Shown here: piece after piece, positions 56,392-64,000 of the stretch
Position numbering within the stretch: the stretch's first letter is position 1
Layout: every line of letters begins with the position of its first letter
NCBI RefSeq assembly: GCF_002920535.1
Contig: NZ_PQSS01000033.1
Coordinates: forward strand, 16,300-80,299
Direction of reading: 5' to 3'
DNA from: Streptomyces sp. Ru71
GTDB lineage: Bacteria > Actinomycetota > Actinomycetes > Streptomycetales > Streptomycetaceae
DNA length: 64,000 nucleotides
Translations under genes and position numbers: made by a program
Notes under the pieces: model-generated
What the model was told of the DNA's origin: nothing
Database searches by the model: none
What the model saw: the letters and a program-made list of their open reading frames with translations, nothing else

Positions 56392-57836
56392 GCCGCCTCC
56401 CGGACCGCGCGCACGCCGGCGCTGCGGCGCATGGTGAGCCCGTACACGGCCGCGGCGACGACCATCCCGGCCGGCAGGGACAGGTCGATCCCGCCGAGCG
56501 CGCCGGCCACGGGGCCGGTGTAGAGGGTGTTGACGCACACCGCCCCGGCGGTGATGCCGGCGGCGAGCGCGCCCGCGCCGGCCCAGTTGACGCCGCCCGT
56601 GTACCAGAAGGGGCTGCGGGGGGTCTCGTCCATGAGCGCGAGTCCGTCGTAGCGGTTGCGGCGCAGGACGATGTCGGTGGCGTAGACGGCCATGCTGGGG
56701 CCGAGCAGGATCACGGTCAGCTGGAGCACCTGACTGACGGTGTCGAGGAAGTCGGATACCAGCAGCGCGTACAGCGTGAGGGCGACGGCGGCGGTGCCGT
56801 CGAACAGCACGCTGATGGTGCGTCGGATGCGCAGGCCGACCGCCTGCAGGGCGAGGCCGGCGCTGTAGCCGGTCAGGGCGTTGATGGCGATGGTGCCGAG
56901 GACCAGGGCGAGCAGGAAGACCGGCGTGAACCAGCCCGGCAGCACCTGCTCCAGACCGGTCTGCGGGTCGGTCATGTCGACGGCGGTCGCGGCGAACGCG
57001 CCGAGGGAGCAGACCGCGACGCTGGGCACGAAGCCGCCGAGCGCGGTCCAGCCGGCGACGGCCCGCGGCGAGGTGGCGCGGGGCAGGTAGCGGGAGAAGT
57101 CGGCGCTGGTGGTGTACGACAGCGGGCCCGCGGCGATGATCGTGACACCGCCGATGAGGGTGGCCCACAGGGCGGTGCCGCTCAGGGGCTGCTGCGGCGT
57201 GTAGGAGAAGTCGGTGTGCCGGACGACGCCGACGGCCACCACGGCGAAGACGGCGGTGAGCGCCAGGGTGATCGGCAGGTACACCCTCAGGATGAAGGCG
57301 TGGCCGTAGATGCTGATGGCGAGCGTGAGCGCGGCGATGACGACCACGGTCACGATCTTGACGGGGGTGTTCGCGGTGATCCCGGCCTTCTCGATGAGCG
57401 CGAAGGCGGCCACGGCGGCGGAGGACAGGTTCAGGGCGAAGTAGCAGACCGAGATCATCCACCCGGTGACCGCGTTGTTGACGCGGTTGCCGAGGACGCC
57501 GAAGAGGGCGCGGGTGATGACCTCGCTGGGGGCGCCGGCGGCCGGCCCGGAGACCGCCAGCAACCCCGTGAGCAGCCAGAACAAATTCCCGATCACGATC
57601 ACGGCGAGGGCCTGCCACAGCGTCAGGCCCATGAGCACCAGGGCGCCGCCGACCAGCAGGCTCAGATAGTTGACGTTGGCCGCGGCCCACACGGAGAACA
57701 GCCGGCGCGGGCGGCCGTGGCGTTCGCTGTCGGGGATGTGGTCGACGCCGTGTGCCTCGACGCGAGCGGTAGGCGGTGCCGGATCGCCGTGGCGGTCGCC
57801 CGTGTCCGTGGCGGGTTCCGGAGTAGTTGGGGCCAT
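56388..57836 (-). CDS. NCS1-family purine/cytosine-type permease
   Basis: A 482-residue secondary transporter with about 12 membrane segments. The N-terminal region (VDHIPDSERHGRPRRLFSVWAAANVNYLSLLVGG) carries the NCS1 family start motif, GNLFWLLTGLLAVSGPAAGAPSEVITRALFGVLGN lies in helices 2-3, and FSRYLPRATSPRAVAGWTALGG is the typical loop of CodB-like proteins. It imports a nucleobase, hydantoin, or similar N-containing compound with Na+ or H+. It is the upstream partner of the C45 hydrolase. ATG at 57836; promoter and operator in the divergent region with the TetR gene. Confidence 0.92.
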   Translation of the reverse strand: MAPTTPEPATDTGDRHGDPAPPTARVEAHGVDHIPDSERHGRPRRLFSVWAAANVNYLSLLVGGALVLMGLTLWQALAVIVIGNLFWLLTGLLAVSGPAAGAPSEVITRALFGVLGNRVNNAVTGWMISVCYFALNLSSAAVAAFALIEKAGITANTPVKIVTVVVIAALTLAISIYGHAFILRVYLPITLALTAVFAVVAVGVVRHTDFSYTPQQPLSGTALWATLIGGVTIIAAGPLSYTTSADFSRYLPRATSPRAVAGWTALGGFVPSVAVCSLGAFAATAVDMTDPQTGLEQVLPGWFTPVFLLALVLGTIAINALTGYSAGLALQAVGLRIRRTISVLFDGTAAVALTLYALLVSDFLDTVSQVLQLTVILLGPSMAVYATDIVLRRNRYDGLALMDETPRSPFWYTGGVNWAGAGALAAGITAGAVCVNTLYTGPVAGALGGIDLSLPAGMVVAAAVYGLTMRRSAGVRAVREAA

Positions 57837-57949
57837 CAGGTCACTCCACGTGCTGGTTGCGGGTGCCCGCCGGGCGGGCCGGGAAACGGCTCGCTCGCGG
57901 GTGCGGGGGCCGCTCGGAAAGGGGCGGGGGCCTGCTCGGAGCCACCCGC

Positions 57950-57978
57950 TTGCTTATTGGTCGCACACTCAATAGCAT
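57950..57978 (+). promoter_or_regulatory. Promoter and inverted-repeat operator of the divergent permease/TetR region
   Basis: TTGCTT (57950-57955) and TAGCAT (57973-57978) with exactly 17 bp form a strong sigma-70-type promoter. The start would fall at about 57985, next to the TetR gene ATG (57986), giving a leaderless mRNA. TATTG (57955-57959) and CAATA (57970-57974) form an inverted repeat with 10-nt spacing covering the promoter; a likely autoregulatory TetR site. Confidence 0.6.
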
Positions 57979-57985
57979 CCGGGAT

Positions 57986-58621
57986 ATGCCGTCAAGCGTT
58001 CAGCGCAAACGAGTTCGCAAGGACCCCGCCGCCCGGCGCGCGGAGATCGTCGCTGCGGCCGCCGAGGTCGCCCTGGCCGAGGGCCTGGAGATCGTCACCC
58101 TGCGCCGGATCGCCGAGGATCTCGACGTCCGGCCGGGGCTGATCAGCCACTACTTCCCCGCCGTCGAGGACCTGGTCGCGGAGGCGTTCGCCAGCGCCGC
58201 GACCGGCGAGCTGGACGCGCTGCTGCCCGACGGGCCGCAGGAGGGCGCGGAGGGCGGCACCCCCACCGAGCGGCTGCGAGGCTTCTTCTCCCGGACCACC
58301 GGCGAGGCCTACGACGCGATCAGCCGCCTGTGGATCAACGCCCGGCACCTCAGCCGCTACCGCCCGGTGCTGCGCGAACGGGTCGCGGTGCAGGAGGCCG
58401 CCTGGCGCGAACGGCTGGCCGGGCTCATCCAGGAGGGCGTGCGGGCGGCGGAATTCCGCACGGACGACCCGCTGGTGACGGCCATTCAGATCCTGATCGT
58501 GCTGGACGGCATGGGCGTCCACGCCAACACCGACACACCCGACCGGCCCGCCGCGATCCAGCGCCTGCCCGCCGCCACCGCCGAACGCGAACTCGGCCTG
58601 CCCCCCGGCACGTTGAGCTGA
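57986..58621 (+). CDS. TetR-family transcriptional regulator
   Basis: A 211-residue repressor. Helix-turn-helix: RRAEIVAAAAEVALAEGLEIVTLRRIAEDLDVRPGLISHYFPAVEDLVAEAF (about 17-70). The C-terminal ligand-binding part resembles RutR/BetI-type regulators (SRLWINARHLSRYRPVLRERVAVQEAAWRERLAGLIQEGV). It is divergent from the NCS1 permease gene and would sense its substrate or breakdown product. The ATG at 57986 lies within a base or so of the predicted transcription start (leaderless). Confidence 0.93.
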   Translation: MPSSVQRKRVRKDPAARRAEIVAAAAEVALAEGLEIVTLRRIAEDLDVRPGLISHYFPAVEDLVAEAFASAATGELDALLPDGPQEGAEGGTPTERLRGFFSRTTGEAYDAISRLWINARHLSRYRPVLRERVAVQEAAWRERLAGLIQEGVRAAEFRTDDPLVTAIQILIVLDGMGVHANTDTPDRPAAIQRLPAATAERELGLPPGTLS

Positions 58622-58665
58622 CCCCGGTCCCCTCTCAGTCCCACCCGCCCCTGTCTGGAGCCGCT

Positions 58666-60288
58666 GTGCGCACGTCCCTCGTCCTGCTCTCCGGTCGTCT
58701 GCTCGACCCGGTCACCGGCACCTTCCTGCCGCAGACCGCGCTCGCGGCGGCCGACGGGCGCATCACCGCCCTGGGTGACGACCGGGAGATCCGCGCGCTC
58801 GCGGACCCCGCCACCACGGTGATCGACCTCAAGGGCGCCGTGGTCACGCCCGGCCTCACCGACGGCCATCTGCACCCGGTCTCCGGCGCCGAACTCACCC
58901 ATGGCCTGGACCTGTCCGGCTGCACCGATTTGACCGAGGTGCGCGCGGCCCTGGCCCGCGAGGTGGCCACCCTCACGCCCGGGGCGTGGCTGCACGCCTG
59001 GGGGCTCGACCCCAACGTCTTCGGCGACCGCCCCGTCGAGTCCGCCGCCCTCGACCCGGTGCTCGACGGCGTGCCCGCCCTGCTGCTGCTCTTCGACGCC
59101 CACTCCGCGCTGGCCAGCCGGCGCGCGCTGGAGCTCGCGGGCGTCGACGGGCCGCGCACCTTCGACCAGGCCTCCGAGGTCGTCTGCGACGAGCAGGGTC
59201 ATCCCACCGGCCTGCTGCTGGAGGACGCGGCCTGCGAACTCGTGGAGCGCGCCGCGCCGCGGCCCACCCGCGAGGAGCGCCGCGCCCGCCTCGCGGACGC
59301 CCTGCGCGCGATGGCCGCGACCGGCCTGACCGGCGGCCACGCGATGGACGCCAACGGCGACAGCCTGGACCTGTACCGGGAGCTCGACGCGTCCGGCGAA
59401 CTGCCGCTGCGGCTGCGGGTGGCGCCCTGGTGCCAGCCCGGCACGGACGAGGACGGGGTGCGCGCGCTGATCGCGCAGCAGGGCACCGGGGGCCGGCTGT
59501 GGCGGGTCGACGGCGTCAAGATCTTCATGGACGGCACCATCGACAACGGCACGGCCTGGCTGGAGCAGCCCGACTGCCACGGCGAGTCCACGCACGCCTT
59601 CTGGCCGGATCCCGCCGTTTACACCCGTGTCGTGGGCGAGCTGCACCGCGCCGGGGTGCCCGTCGCCACCCACGCCATCGGCGACGCGGCCGTACGGCAC
59701 GTTCTGGACGCCGTCGACAAGGCGCGCACCGCCGGCGGTACCGCGGTACGCCACCGGATCGAGCACATCGAGACGGTCCCGGACGACACCGTGCGCCGCT
59801 TCGCCGAACTGGGTGTCATCGCCTCCATGCAGCCCACCCACTGCTGCGACTTCACGCGCGCCGACCACACCGACAACTGGTCCCGCCGGCTCGGCGAGGA
59901 GCGTGCCGCCCGCGCCTGGCGCTGCCGCGACCTGTGGGACGCCGGCGCCCGGGTCGTCCTCGGCTCGGACTGGCCCATCGCCCCCTATCCCCCGCTGACC
60001 GTGATGGCCGGCGCCCGCCACCGCCGCCCCACCCGCGACCTCACCCAGCCGCCGCACGCCCCGGAGCAGGCGCTGACCGCCCTGGAGGCACTCCAGGCGA
60101 TGACGGTCAACGCCGCCTACGCGGCCGGCGAGGAGGACCGGGCCGGCCGGATCGCCGTGGGCCACCGCGCCGACCTGACCGTCTTCACCGACAGCCCGCT
60201 CACCACGGCCGCCACGGACCTTCCGGAGCTGCCGGTGGTACTGACGGTGCTGGACGGCCGCCCGACGCACCGCAGCGCGCAGATCTAA
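58666..60288 (+). CDS. YtcJ-type amidohydrolase
   Basis: A 540-residue metal-dependent amidohydrolase of the YtcJ/urease superfamily. Signature HLHP in GLTDGHLHPVSGAELTHG (about residue 68), MDGTIDNGTAWLEQP around residue 290, ATHAIGDAAVRHVLDAVDKA (second metal His), RHRIEHIETVPDDTVRRFAELGV and LGSDWPIAPYPPL (Asp) are all intact. It hydrolyses an amide or related bond; exact substrate unknown. The GTG start at 58666 has CTGGAG upstream. It follows the TetR gene by 44 bases and likely belongs to the same catabolic locus. Confidence 0.9.
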   Translation: MRTSLVLLSGRLLDPVTGTFLPQTALAAADGRITALGDDREIRALADPATTVIDLKGAVVTPGLTDGHLHPVSGAELTHGLDLSGCTDLTEVRAALAREVATLTPGAWLHAWGLDPNVFGDRPVESAALDPVLDGVPALLLLFDAHSALASRRALELAGVDGPRTFDQASEVVCDEQGHPTGLLLEDAACELVERAAPRPTREERRARLADALRAMAATGLTGGHAMDANGDSLDLYRELDASGELPLRLRVAPWCQPGTDEDGVRALIAQQGTGGRLWRVDGVKIFMDGTIDNGTAWLEQPDCHGESTHAFWPDPAVYTRVVGELHRAGVPVATHAIGDAAVRHVLDAVDKARTAGGTAVRHRIEHIETVPDDTVRRFAELGVIASMQPTHCCDFTRADHTDNWSRRLGEERAARAWRCRDLWDAGARVVLGSDWPIAPYPPLTVMAGARHRRPTRDLTQPPHAPEQALTALEALQAMTVNAAYAAGEEDRAGRIAVGHRADLTVFTDSPLTTAATDLPELPVVLTVLDGRPTHRSAQI

Positions 60289-60782
60289 CCGAGCCCGGCC
60301 GCGCGGCCCGGGAAGAAGTCGGCGCTCTGGACGTATTCCATCGCCGCGGTGAACTCCGGGTCGCCGAGCCGGCGTTCCATCTCCTGCGGGCTCAGCTCCT
60401 CCACGCGGGTCTGGATCCAGTACAGGTTGCCCAGCGGATCACGCACCCGCCCGACCCGCTCCCCGAAGAACAGGTGGGTGACCTCGGTGACCGAGGTGGC
60501 GCCGGCCGCGACGGCCTGCCGGTGCACCGCGTCGGCGTCCTCGACGTAGAGGCGGAGGAAGCCGGGGGTCGGCGGCCACTCCGGCCGTGCGTCGAACATC
60601 ATCACCACCGAGTCACCGATCCGCACCTCCGCGTGCTCGATGCTCCCGTCCTTGCCGGCGAGGCAGGCGAGTTCCTCCGCGTCGAACGCCCTCTTCAGGA
60701 AGTCGATCAGCCGCATCGTGTCGCGGGAGATGATCCACGGCGTCACGGTGTGATAGCCCTCGGGAACCGGTTTGACGGACAT
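60285..60782 (-). CDS. VOC-family (glyoxalase-like) protein
   Basis: A 165-residue protein of the vicinal-oxygen-chelate superfamily. It starts VTPWIISRDTMRLIDFLKRAFDAEE and contains EHAEVRIGDSVVMMFDARPEWP, LRLYVEDADAVHRQAVAAGATSVTEV and GRVRDPLGNLYWIQTRVEELSP, the usual paired betaalphabetabetabeta units with metal ligands His/Glu. Relatives include 3-demethylubiquinone-type and fosfomycin-resistance-like proteins; a function is not assigned. The ATG at 60782 has GGGAGG upstream. Its stop overlaps the amidohydrolase stop by 4 bases (convergent). Confidence 0.85.
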   Translation of the reverse strand: MSVKPVPEGYHTVTPWIISRDTMRLIDFLKRAFDAEELACLAGKDGSIEHAEVRIGDSVVMMFDARPEWPPTPGFLRLYVEDADAVHRQAVAAGATSVTEVTHLFFGERVGRVRDPLGNLYWIQTRVEELSPQEMERRLGDPEFTAAMEYVQSADFFPGRAAGLG

Positions 60783-60871
60783 CTGGCTGCCTCCCGTTGC
60801 GACTCGTTCCATCGGGGTGGTGACGCTAGCCGCCTTCTAGGTCGGTTCCTGTCCTACAAGCGCCGTCCAGG

Positions 60872-61552
60872 TCAGCTCACGGGTCCGCCGTCCACGAGGC
60901 GGCGCAGGGCGGGCAGCAGCGCGTCGAGGTCCTGACCGCTGCGGAAGGCGACCACGGTCGTACCGCTCTGCCCCTCGTGCGCGGACGGCGCCGGGAACAG
61001 GGCGAGCACCTCGCGCATCGCCTCGTCGATCTCGGCGACGGGGTCGGCGGACTCGCCGCGCAGCCAGCGGCGCAGCACATGGTTGTGGGCCGCGACCACG
61101 GACGCGGCCATGAGCTCGGCCCGCAGCGACGCGGCCGTCGTGGGATCGCCCATCCAGTCGGCGATGAACTCGCGGAACAGCCGCTGGTAGCGCGCCACGC
61201 TGGCGATCTCACGGTCGCGCAGCGCGGAGACCTTGCTGGTCAGGGCGTAGCGCCGGCGCGCGAGGTCGCCCTCCTCGATGTAGTGCAGCAGCACCAGCCG
61301 GACCGCGTCCGAGACGGCGACCAGGGCCGTGCTGTGGCTGGAGGTGGCCAGCCGGTCCCGGATCAGGTCGAGCAGCCGGTCGTGGTCGGGGAAGATCACG
61401 GCTTCCTTGGACCGGTAGTGCCGGAAGAAGGTCGTACGTCCCACCCCGGCCCGTTCGGCGATGTCGTCGACGGTGGTCTGCTCGTATCCGCGCTCGTCGA
61501 AGAGGGCGAAGGCGGCGTCCGCGAGTCGGATCCGCGCGGCTGGCTTGCTCAT
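60872..61552 (-). CDS. TetR-family transcriptional regulator of the mutase/carboxylase unit
   Basis: A 226-residue repressor. The HTH region RIRLADAAFALFDERGYEQTTVDDIAERAGVGRTTFFRHYRSKEAVIF (about 7-55) is classical. The C-terminal domain is typical of TetR regulators of acyl-CoA metabolism (DLARRRYALTSKVSALRDREIASVARYQRLFREFIADWMG). It is divergent from the methylmalonyl-CoA mutase-like gene, with a near-perfect 19-bp palindrome in between that should be its operator. The start at 61552 is preferred over 61561 because a GAGAGG sits at a proper distance. Confidence 0.92.
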   Translation of the reverse strand: MSKPAARIRLADAAFALFDERGYEQTTVDDIAERAGVGRTTFFRHYRSKEAVIFPDHDRLLDLIRDRLATSSHSTALVAVSDAVRLVLLHYIEEGDLARRRYALTSKVSALRDREIASVARYQRLFREFIADWMGDPTTAASLRAELMAASVVAAHNHVLRRWLRGESADPVAEIDEAMREVLALFPAPSAHEGQSGTTVVAFRSGQDLDALLPALRRLVDGGPVS

Positions 61553-61601
61553 GGCCCCCATCCTCTCCCGACCCAGCCCCCGGACAGCTCTTGCCCCCGG
61601 C

Positions 61602-61620
61602 AACGGTACTGAGTACCGTT
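61602..61620. promoter_or_regulatory. TetR operator: near-perfect 19-bp palindrome
   Basis: AACGGTACT-G-AGTACCGTT: 9-bp arms that are exact inverted complements around one central G. It is centred between the divergent TetR gene (ATG 61552) and the mutase gene (GTG 61652), the classical position for a regulator that represses itself and its neighbour. Confidence 0.85.
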
Positions 61621-61651
61621 AATTGTAGATCCAGTACCAAGGGAGGTCCGT

Positions 61652-63232
61652 GTGGTGGCACAGAGCGAGTCCGGGCTGCCGATCCAGCCGCTGTACGACG
61701 GCGGAGCGCTCACCGGCTTCGACGCGGACGCCAAGCTGGGGGCGCCGGGCCGGTTCCCGTTCACCCGGGGCGTGTATCCGACGATGTACACGGGCCGCCC
61801 GTGGACCATGCGCCAGTACGCCGGGTTCGGCACGGCGAAGGAGTCCAACGAGCGCTACCACGAGCTGGTGGCCGCCGGCACCGGCGGTCTGAGCGTCGCC
61901 TTCGACCTGCCGACGCAGATGGGCTACGACTCCGACGAGGCGATCGCCCGCGGCGAGGTCGGCAAGGTCGGCGTGGCCATCGACTCGATCGACGACATGC
62001 GCACCCTGTTCCAGGGCCTGCCGCTGGGCAAGGTGTCGACGTCGATGACGATCAACGCCCCGGCCTCCACGCTGCTCCTGCTGTACCAGCTCGTCGCGGC
62101 CGAACAGGGCGTGCCCGGCGACCAGCTGACCGGCACGATCCAGAACGACGTGCTCAAGGAGTACATCGCCCGCGGCACCTACATCTTCCCGCCCAAGCAG
62201 TCCCTGCGGCTGATCAGCGACATCTTCGCCTACTGCCACAAGGAACTGCCGCGCTGGAACACCATCTCCATCTCCGGCTACCACATGGCCGAGGCCGGCG
62301 CGACGCCCGTGCAAGAGATCGCCTTCACCCTGGCCAACGCCAAGGAGTACGTGCGCGCCGCGATCGCCGCCGGCCTGGACGTCGACGACTTCGCACCGCG
62401 CCTGTCGTTCTTCTTCGTCGCCCGGACCACGCTGCTGGAGGAGATCGCGAAGTTCCGCGCCGCCCGCCGCATCTGGGCGCGGATCATGCGTGACGAGTTC
62501 GGCGCGAAGAACCCCAAGTCGCAGATGCTGCGCTTCCACACCCAGACCGCCGGTGTGCAGCTCACCGCCCAGCAGCCCGAGGTCAACCTCGTCCGGGTCG
62601 CGCTGCAGGGCCTCGGCGCGGTCCTCGGCGGCACCCAGTCCCTGCACACCAACTCCTACGACGAGGCCATCGCCCTGCCCACGCAGAAGGCGGCCCGCCT
62701 CGCCCTGCGCACCCAGCAGGTCATCGCCTACGAGACCGATGTGACCAAGACGGTGGACCCGTTCGCCGGGTCGTACGTCATGGAGTCGATGACGGACGAC
62801 ATCGAGGCGGCCGCCATGGAGCTGATCCAGGCCGTGGAGGACCGCGGAGGCGCCGTCGCCGCGATCGAGCAGGGCTTCCAGAAGTCCGAGATCGAGAAGT
62901 CCGCGTACCGCATCGCCCTGGAGATCGACCACCAGGAGCGCACGGTCGTCGGGGTCAACAAGTACGTGCTGGACGAGGAGGAGCCCTACGAGCCGCTCCG
63001 CGTCGACCCGCAGATCGAGATCGACCAGTGCGAGCGCCTCGCGGTGCTGCGCGAGGAGCGCGACAAGGACGCCGTCGAGCGCGCCCTCGACGAGGTGCGG
63101 GCCGCCGCCCGGGGCACGGACAACGTGCTGCCCCCGATGCGCAAGGCGCTGCGGCAGCGCGCCACCGTGGGCGAGGTGTCCCACGCCCTGCGCGACGTCT
63201 GGGGCGTGCACGTCCCGCACGACACCTTCTGA
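61652..63232 (+). CDS. Methylmalonyl-CoA mutase-type catalytic subunit (no B12-binding domain)
   Basis: A 526-residue adenosylcobalamin-dependent acyl-CoA mutase large subunit. Motifs: GVYPTMYTGRPWTMRQYAGFGTAKESNERY (about 40-68) with Tyr56, which favours methylmalonyl-CoA over isobutyryl-CoA (Phe) and 2-hydroxyisobutyryl-CoA (Ile), DLPTQMGYDSDEAIARGEVGKVGVAIDS, WNTISISGYHMAEAGATPVQEIAFTLANA with the conserved His, and TQSLHTNSYDEAIALPT. The C-terminal cobalamin-binding domain (DxHxxG) is absent, so a separate small subunit elsewhere is required. It converts (R)-methylmalonyl-CoA and succinyl-CoA. GTG 61652 (or 61655) after GGGAGG. Confidence 0.93.
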   Translation: MVAQSESGLPIQPLYDGGALTGFDADAKLGAPGRFPFTRGVYPTMYTGRPWTMRQYAGFGTAKESNERYHELVAAGTGGLSVAFDLPTQMGYDSDEAIARGEVGKVGVAIDSIDDMRTLFQGLPLGKVSTSMTINAPASTLLLLYQLVAAEQGVPGDQLTGTIQNDVLKEYIARGTYIFPPKQSLRLISDIFAYCHKELPRWNTISISGYHMAEAGATPVQEIAFTLANAKEYVRAAIAAGLDVDDFAPRLSFFFVARTTLLEEIAKFRAARRIWARIMRDEFGAKNPKSQMLRFHTQTAGVQLTAQQPEVNLVRVALQGLGAVLGGTQSLHTNSYDEAIALPTQKAARLALRTQQVIAYETDVTKTVDPFAGSYVMESMTDDIEAAAMELIQAVEDRGGAVAAIEQGFQKSEIEKSAYRIALEIDHQERTVVGVNKYVLDEEEPYEPLRVDPQIEIDQCERLAVLREERDKDAVERALDEVRAAARGTDNVLPPMRKALRQRATVGEVSHALRDVWGVHVPHDTF

Positions 63233-63240
63233 TCAGCGAA

Positions 63241-63278
63241 GTCCCGGTGGAGCGAGAGAGAGTCCTGGTGGAGCGAGA
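63241..63278 (+). repeat. Short direct repeat carrying duplicated ribosome-site sequence
   Basis: GTCCCGGTGGAGCGAGA (63241-63257) is repeated with one change at 63262-63278, a 21-base period. Each copy includes GGAG, which could act as a ribosome site for the carboxylase gene, and in-frame GTG codons lie in both copies. It may be a recent local duplication. Confidence 0.7.
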
Positions 63279-63279
63279 A

Positions 63280-64000
63280 GTGAACGACATCGACATTCAC
63301 ACGACCGCGGGCAAGCTCGCGGATCTCAAGCGCCGCATCGAGGAGGCGACGCACGCCGGCTCCGCACGCGCCGTGGAAAAGCAGCACGCCAAGGGCAAAC
63401 TGACGGCCCGTGAGCGCATCGAGCTGCTGCTGGACGAGGGCTCCTTCGTGGAACTGGACGAGTTCGCCCGGCACCGCTCCACGAACTTCGGCCTGGACGC
63501 CAACCGCCCCTACGGCGACGGCGTCGTCACCGGCTACGGCACCGTCGACGGCCGCCCCGTCGCCGTCTTCTCCCAGGACTTCACCGTCTTCGGCGGCGCC
63601 CTCGGCGAGGTCTACGGCCAGAAGATCTGCAAGGTCATGGACTTCGCCCTGAAGACCGGCTGCCCGGTCATCGGCATCAACGACTCCGGCGGCGCCCGCA
63701 TCCAGGAAGGCGTCGCCTCGCTCGGCGCCTACGGCGAGATCTTCCGCCGCAACACCCACGCCTCCGGCGTCATCCCGCAGATCTCCCTGGTGGTCGGGCC
63801 CTGCGCGGGCGGCGCGGTCTACTCCCCCGCCATCACCGACTTCACCGTCATGGTCGACCAGACCAGCCACATGTTCATCACCGGCCCCGACGTCATCAAG
63901 ACCGTCACCGGCGAAGACGTCGGCTTCGAGGAACTCGGCGGCGCCCGCACCCACAACACCGCCTCCGGCGTCGCCCACCACATGGCCGGCGACGAGAAGG
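63280..64000 (+). CDS. Acyl-CoA carboxylase beta subunit (propionyl-CoA carboxylase-like), runs off right edge
   Basis: The first about 240 codons of a carboxyltransferase beta subunit, closely similar to PccB-type proteins. Landmarks: HTTAGKLADLKRRIEEATHAGSARAVEKQHAKGKLTARERIELLLDEGSFVELDEFARHR, then FSQDFTVFGGALGEVYGQKICKVMDFALKTGCPVIGINDSGGARIQEG and VVGPCAGGAVYSPAITDFTVMVDQTSHMFITGPDV. These are the acyl-CoA and biotin-binding segments. It would make (S)-methylmalonyl-CoA from propionyl-CoA. The GTG at 63280 has a GGAG 8 bases upstream; alternative in-frame GTG codons at 63268 and 63247 exist. It follows the mutase gene by 47 bases, same transcript. Confidence 0.93.
   Translation, partial: MNDIDIHTTAGKLADLKRRIEEATHAGSARAVEKQHAKGKLTARERIELLLDEGSFVELDEFARHRSTNFGLDANRPYGDGVVTGYGTVDGRPVAVFSQDFTVFGGALGEVYGQKICKVMDFALKTGCPVIGINDSGGARIQEGVASLGAYGEIFRRNTHASGVIPQISLVVGPCAGGAVYSPAITDFTVMVDQTSHMFITGPDVIKTVTGEDVGFEELGGARTHNTASGVAHHMAGDEK

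Noticed and set aside
1..64000. CRISPR arrays, tRNA or rRNA genes, insertion sequences, prophage
   Set aside because: No regularly spaced repeat array, cloverleaf sequence, transposase motif or phage structural gene was seen on either strand.

Overview
The window is a very GC-rich stretch (roughly 73% G+C, strong GC bias at third codon positions, GTG and TTG starts, rare TTA codons) of a Streptomyces or close relative's chromosome. Diagnostic genes include a long chaplin with a sortase signal, an NsdA-type developmental regulator, a PAS/SpoIIE-type phosphatase, a DUF397 protein, an SPW-repeat protein and a SchA/CurD-like protein. About 58 protein-coding genes or gene remnants are listed. I saw no rRNA, tRNA, CRISPR array, insertion sequence or phage gene.

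Left third (1-26 kb): a partial aldehyde dehydrogenase; an ECF42-type sigma factor with its DGPF partner; a frameshifted acyl-CoA dehydrogenase; an ssuE-ssuD sulfonate operon behind a 25-codon cysteine-containing leader peptide; secreted and surface proteins (SPW protein, two-repeat secreted protein, ThuA-like secreted protein, chaplin, TAP-like peptidase); a phospholipase C pseudogene that lost its catalytic core; a TTA-containing SpoIIE phosphatase, an NsdA-like regulator and a TTA-containing phosphotransferase; a peptidoglycan amidase; and small regulatory or stress genes (CGNR protein, universal stress protein, two GNATs, DUF397).

Middle (26-47 kb): a divergent acyl-CoA catabolic locus (two thiolase/lipid-transfer proteins, a double DUF35 protein and a crotonase in a tightly coupled operon, against an acyl-CoA ligase, with a candidate TetR operator between them); an MFS transporter fused to three extracellular-type beta domains; a principal-like sigma factor; a beta-helix protein; an FAD oxidoreductase preceded by 14-bp repeats; a polysaccharide pyruvyl transferase; a CYP152-type fatty-acid peroxygenase; and an envelope-type cluster (MGDG-synthase-like glycosyltransferase, two SDRs, EamA-like transporter, TTA-containing polysaccharide deacetylase).

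Right part (47-64 kb): a molybdopterin oxidoreductase in which all four expected [4Fe-4S] cysteines are replaced, translationally coupled to a His-rich helical protein; an SDR pseudogene; an orphan SchA/CurD-like protein opposite an O-methyltransferase; a secreted beta-helix protein; an uptake and hydrolysis locus (NCS1 permease, C45 Ntn hydrolase, TetR regulator, YtcJ-type amidohydrolase); and a TetR-controlled propionyl/methylmalonyl-CoA module (mutase catalytic subunit plus carboxylase beta subunit, running off the right end) with a 19-bp near-perfect operator. Most of the region looks like ordinary Streptomyces core and accessory metabolism. The best leads are the Fe-S-less molybdoenzyme pair, the cysteine leader peptide, the MFS/beta-domain fusion, the acyl-CoA (thiolase-DUF35) locus and the permease/C45/amidohydrolase locus.
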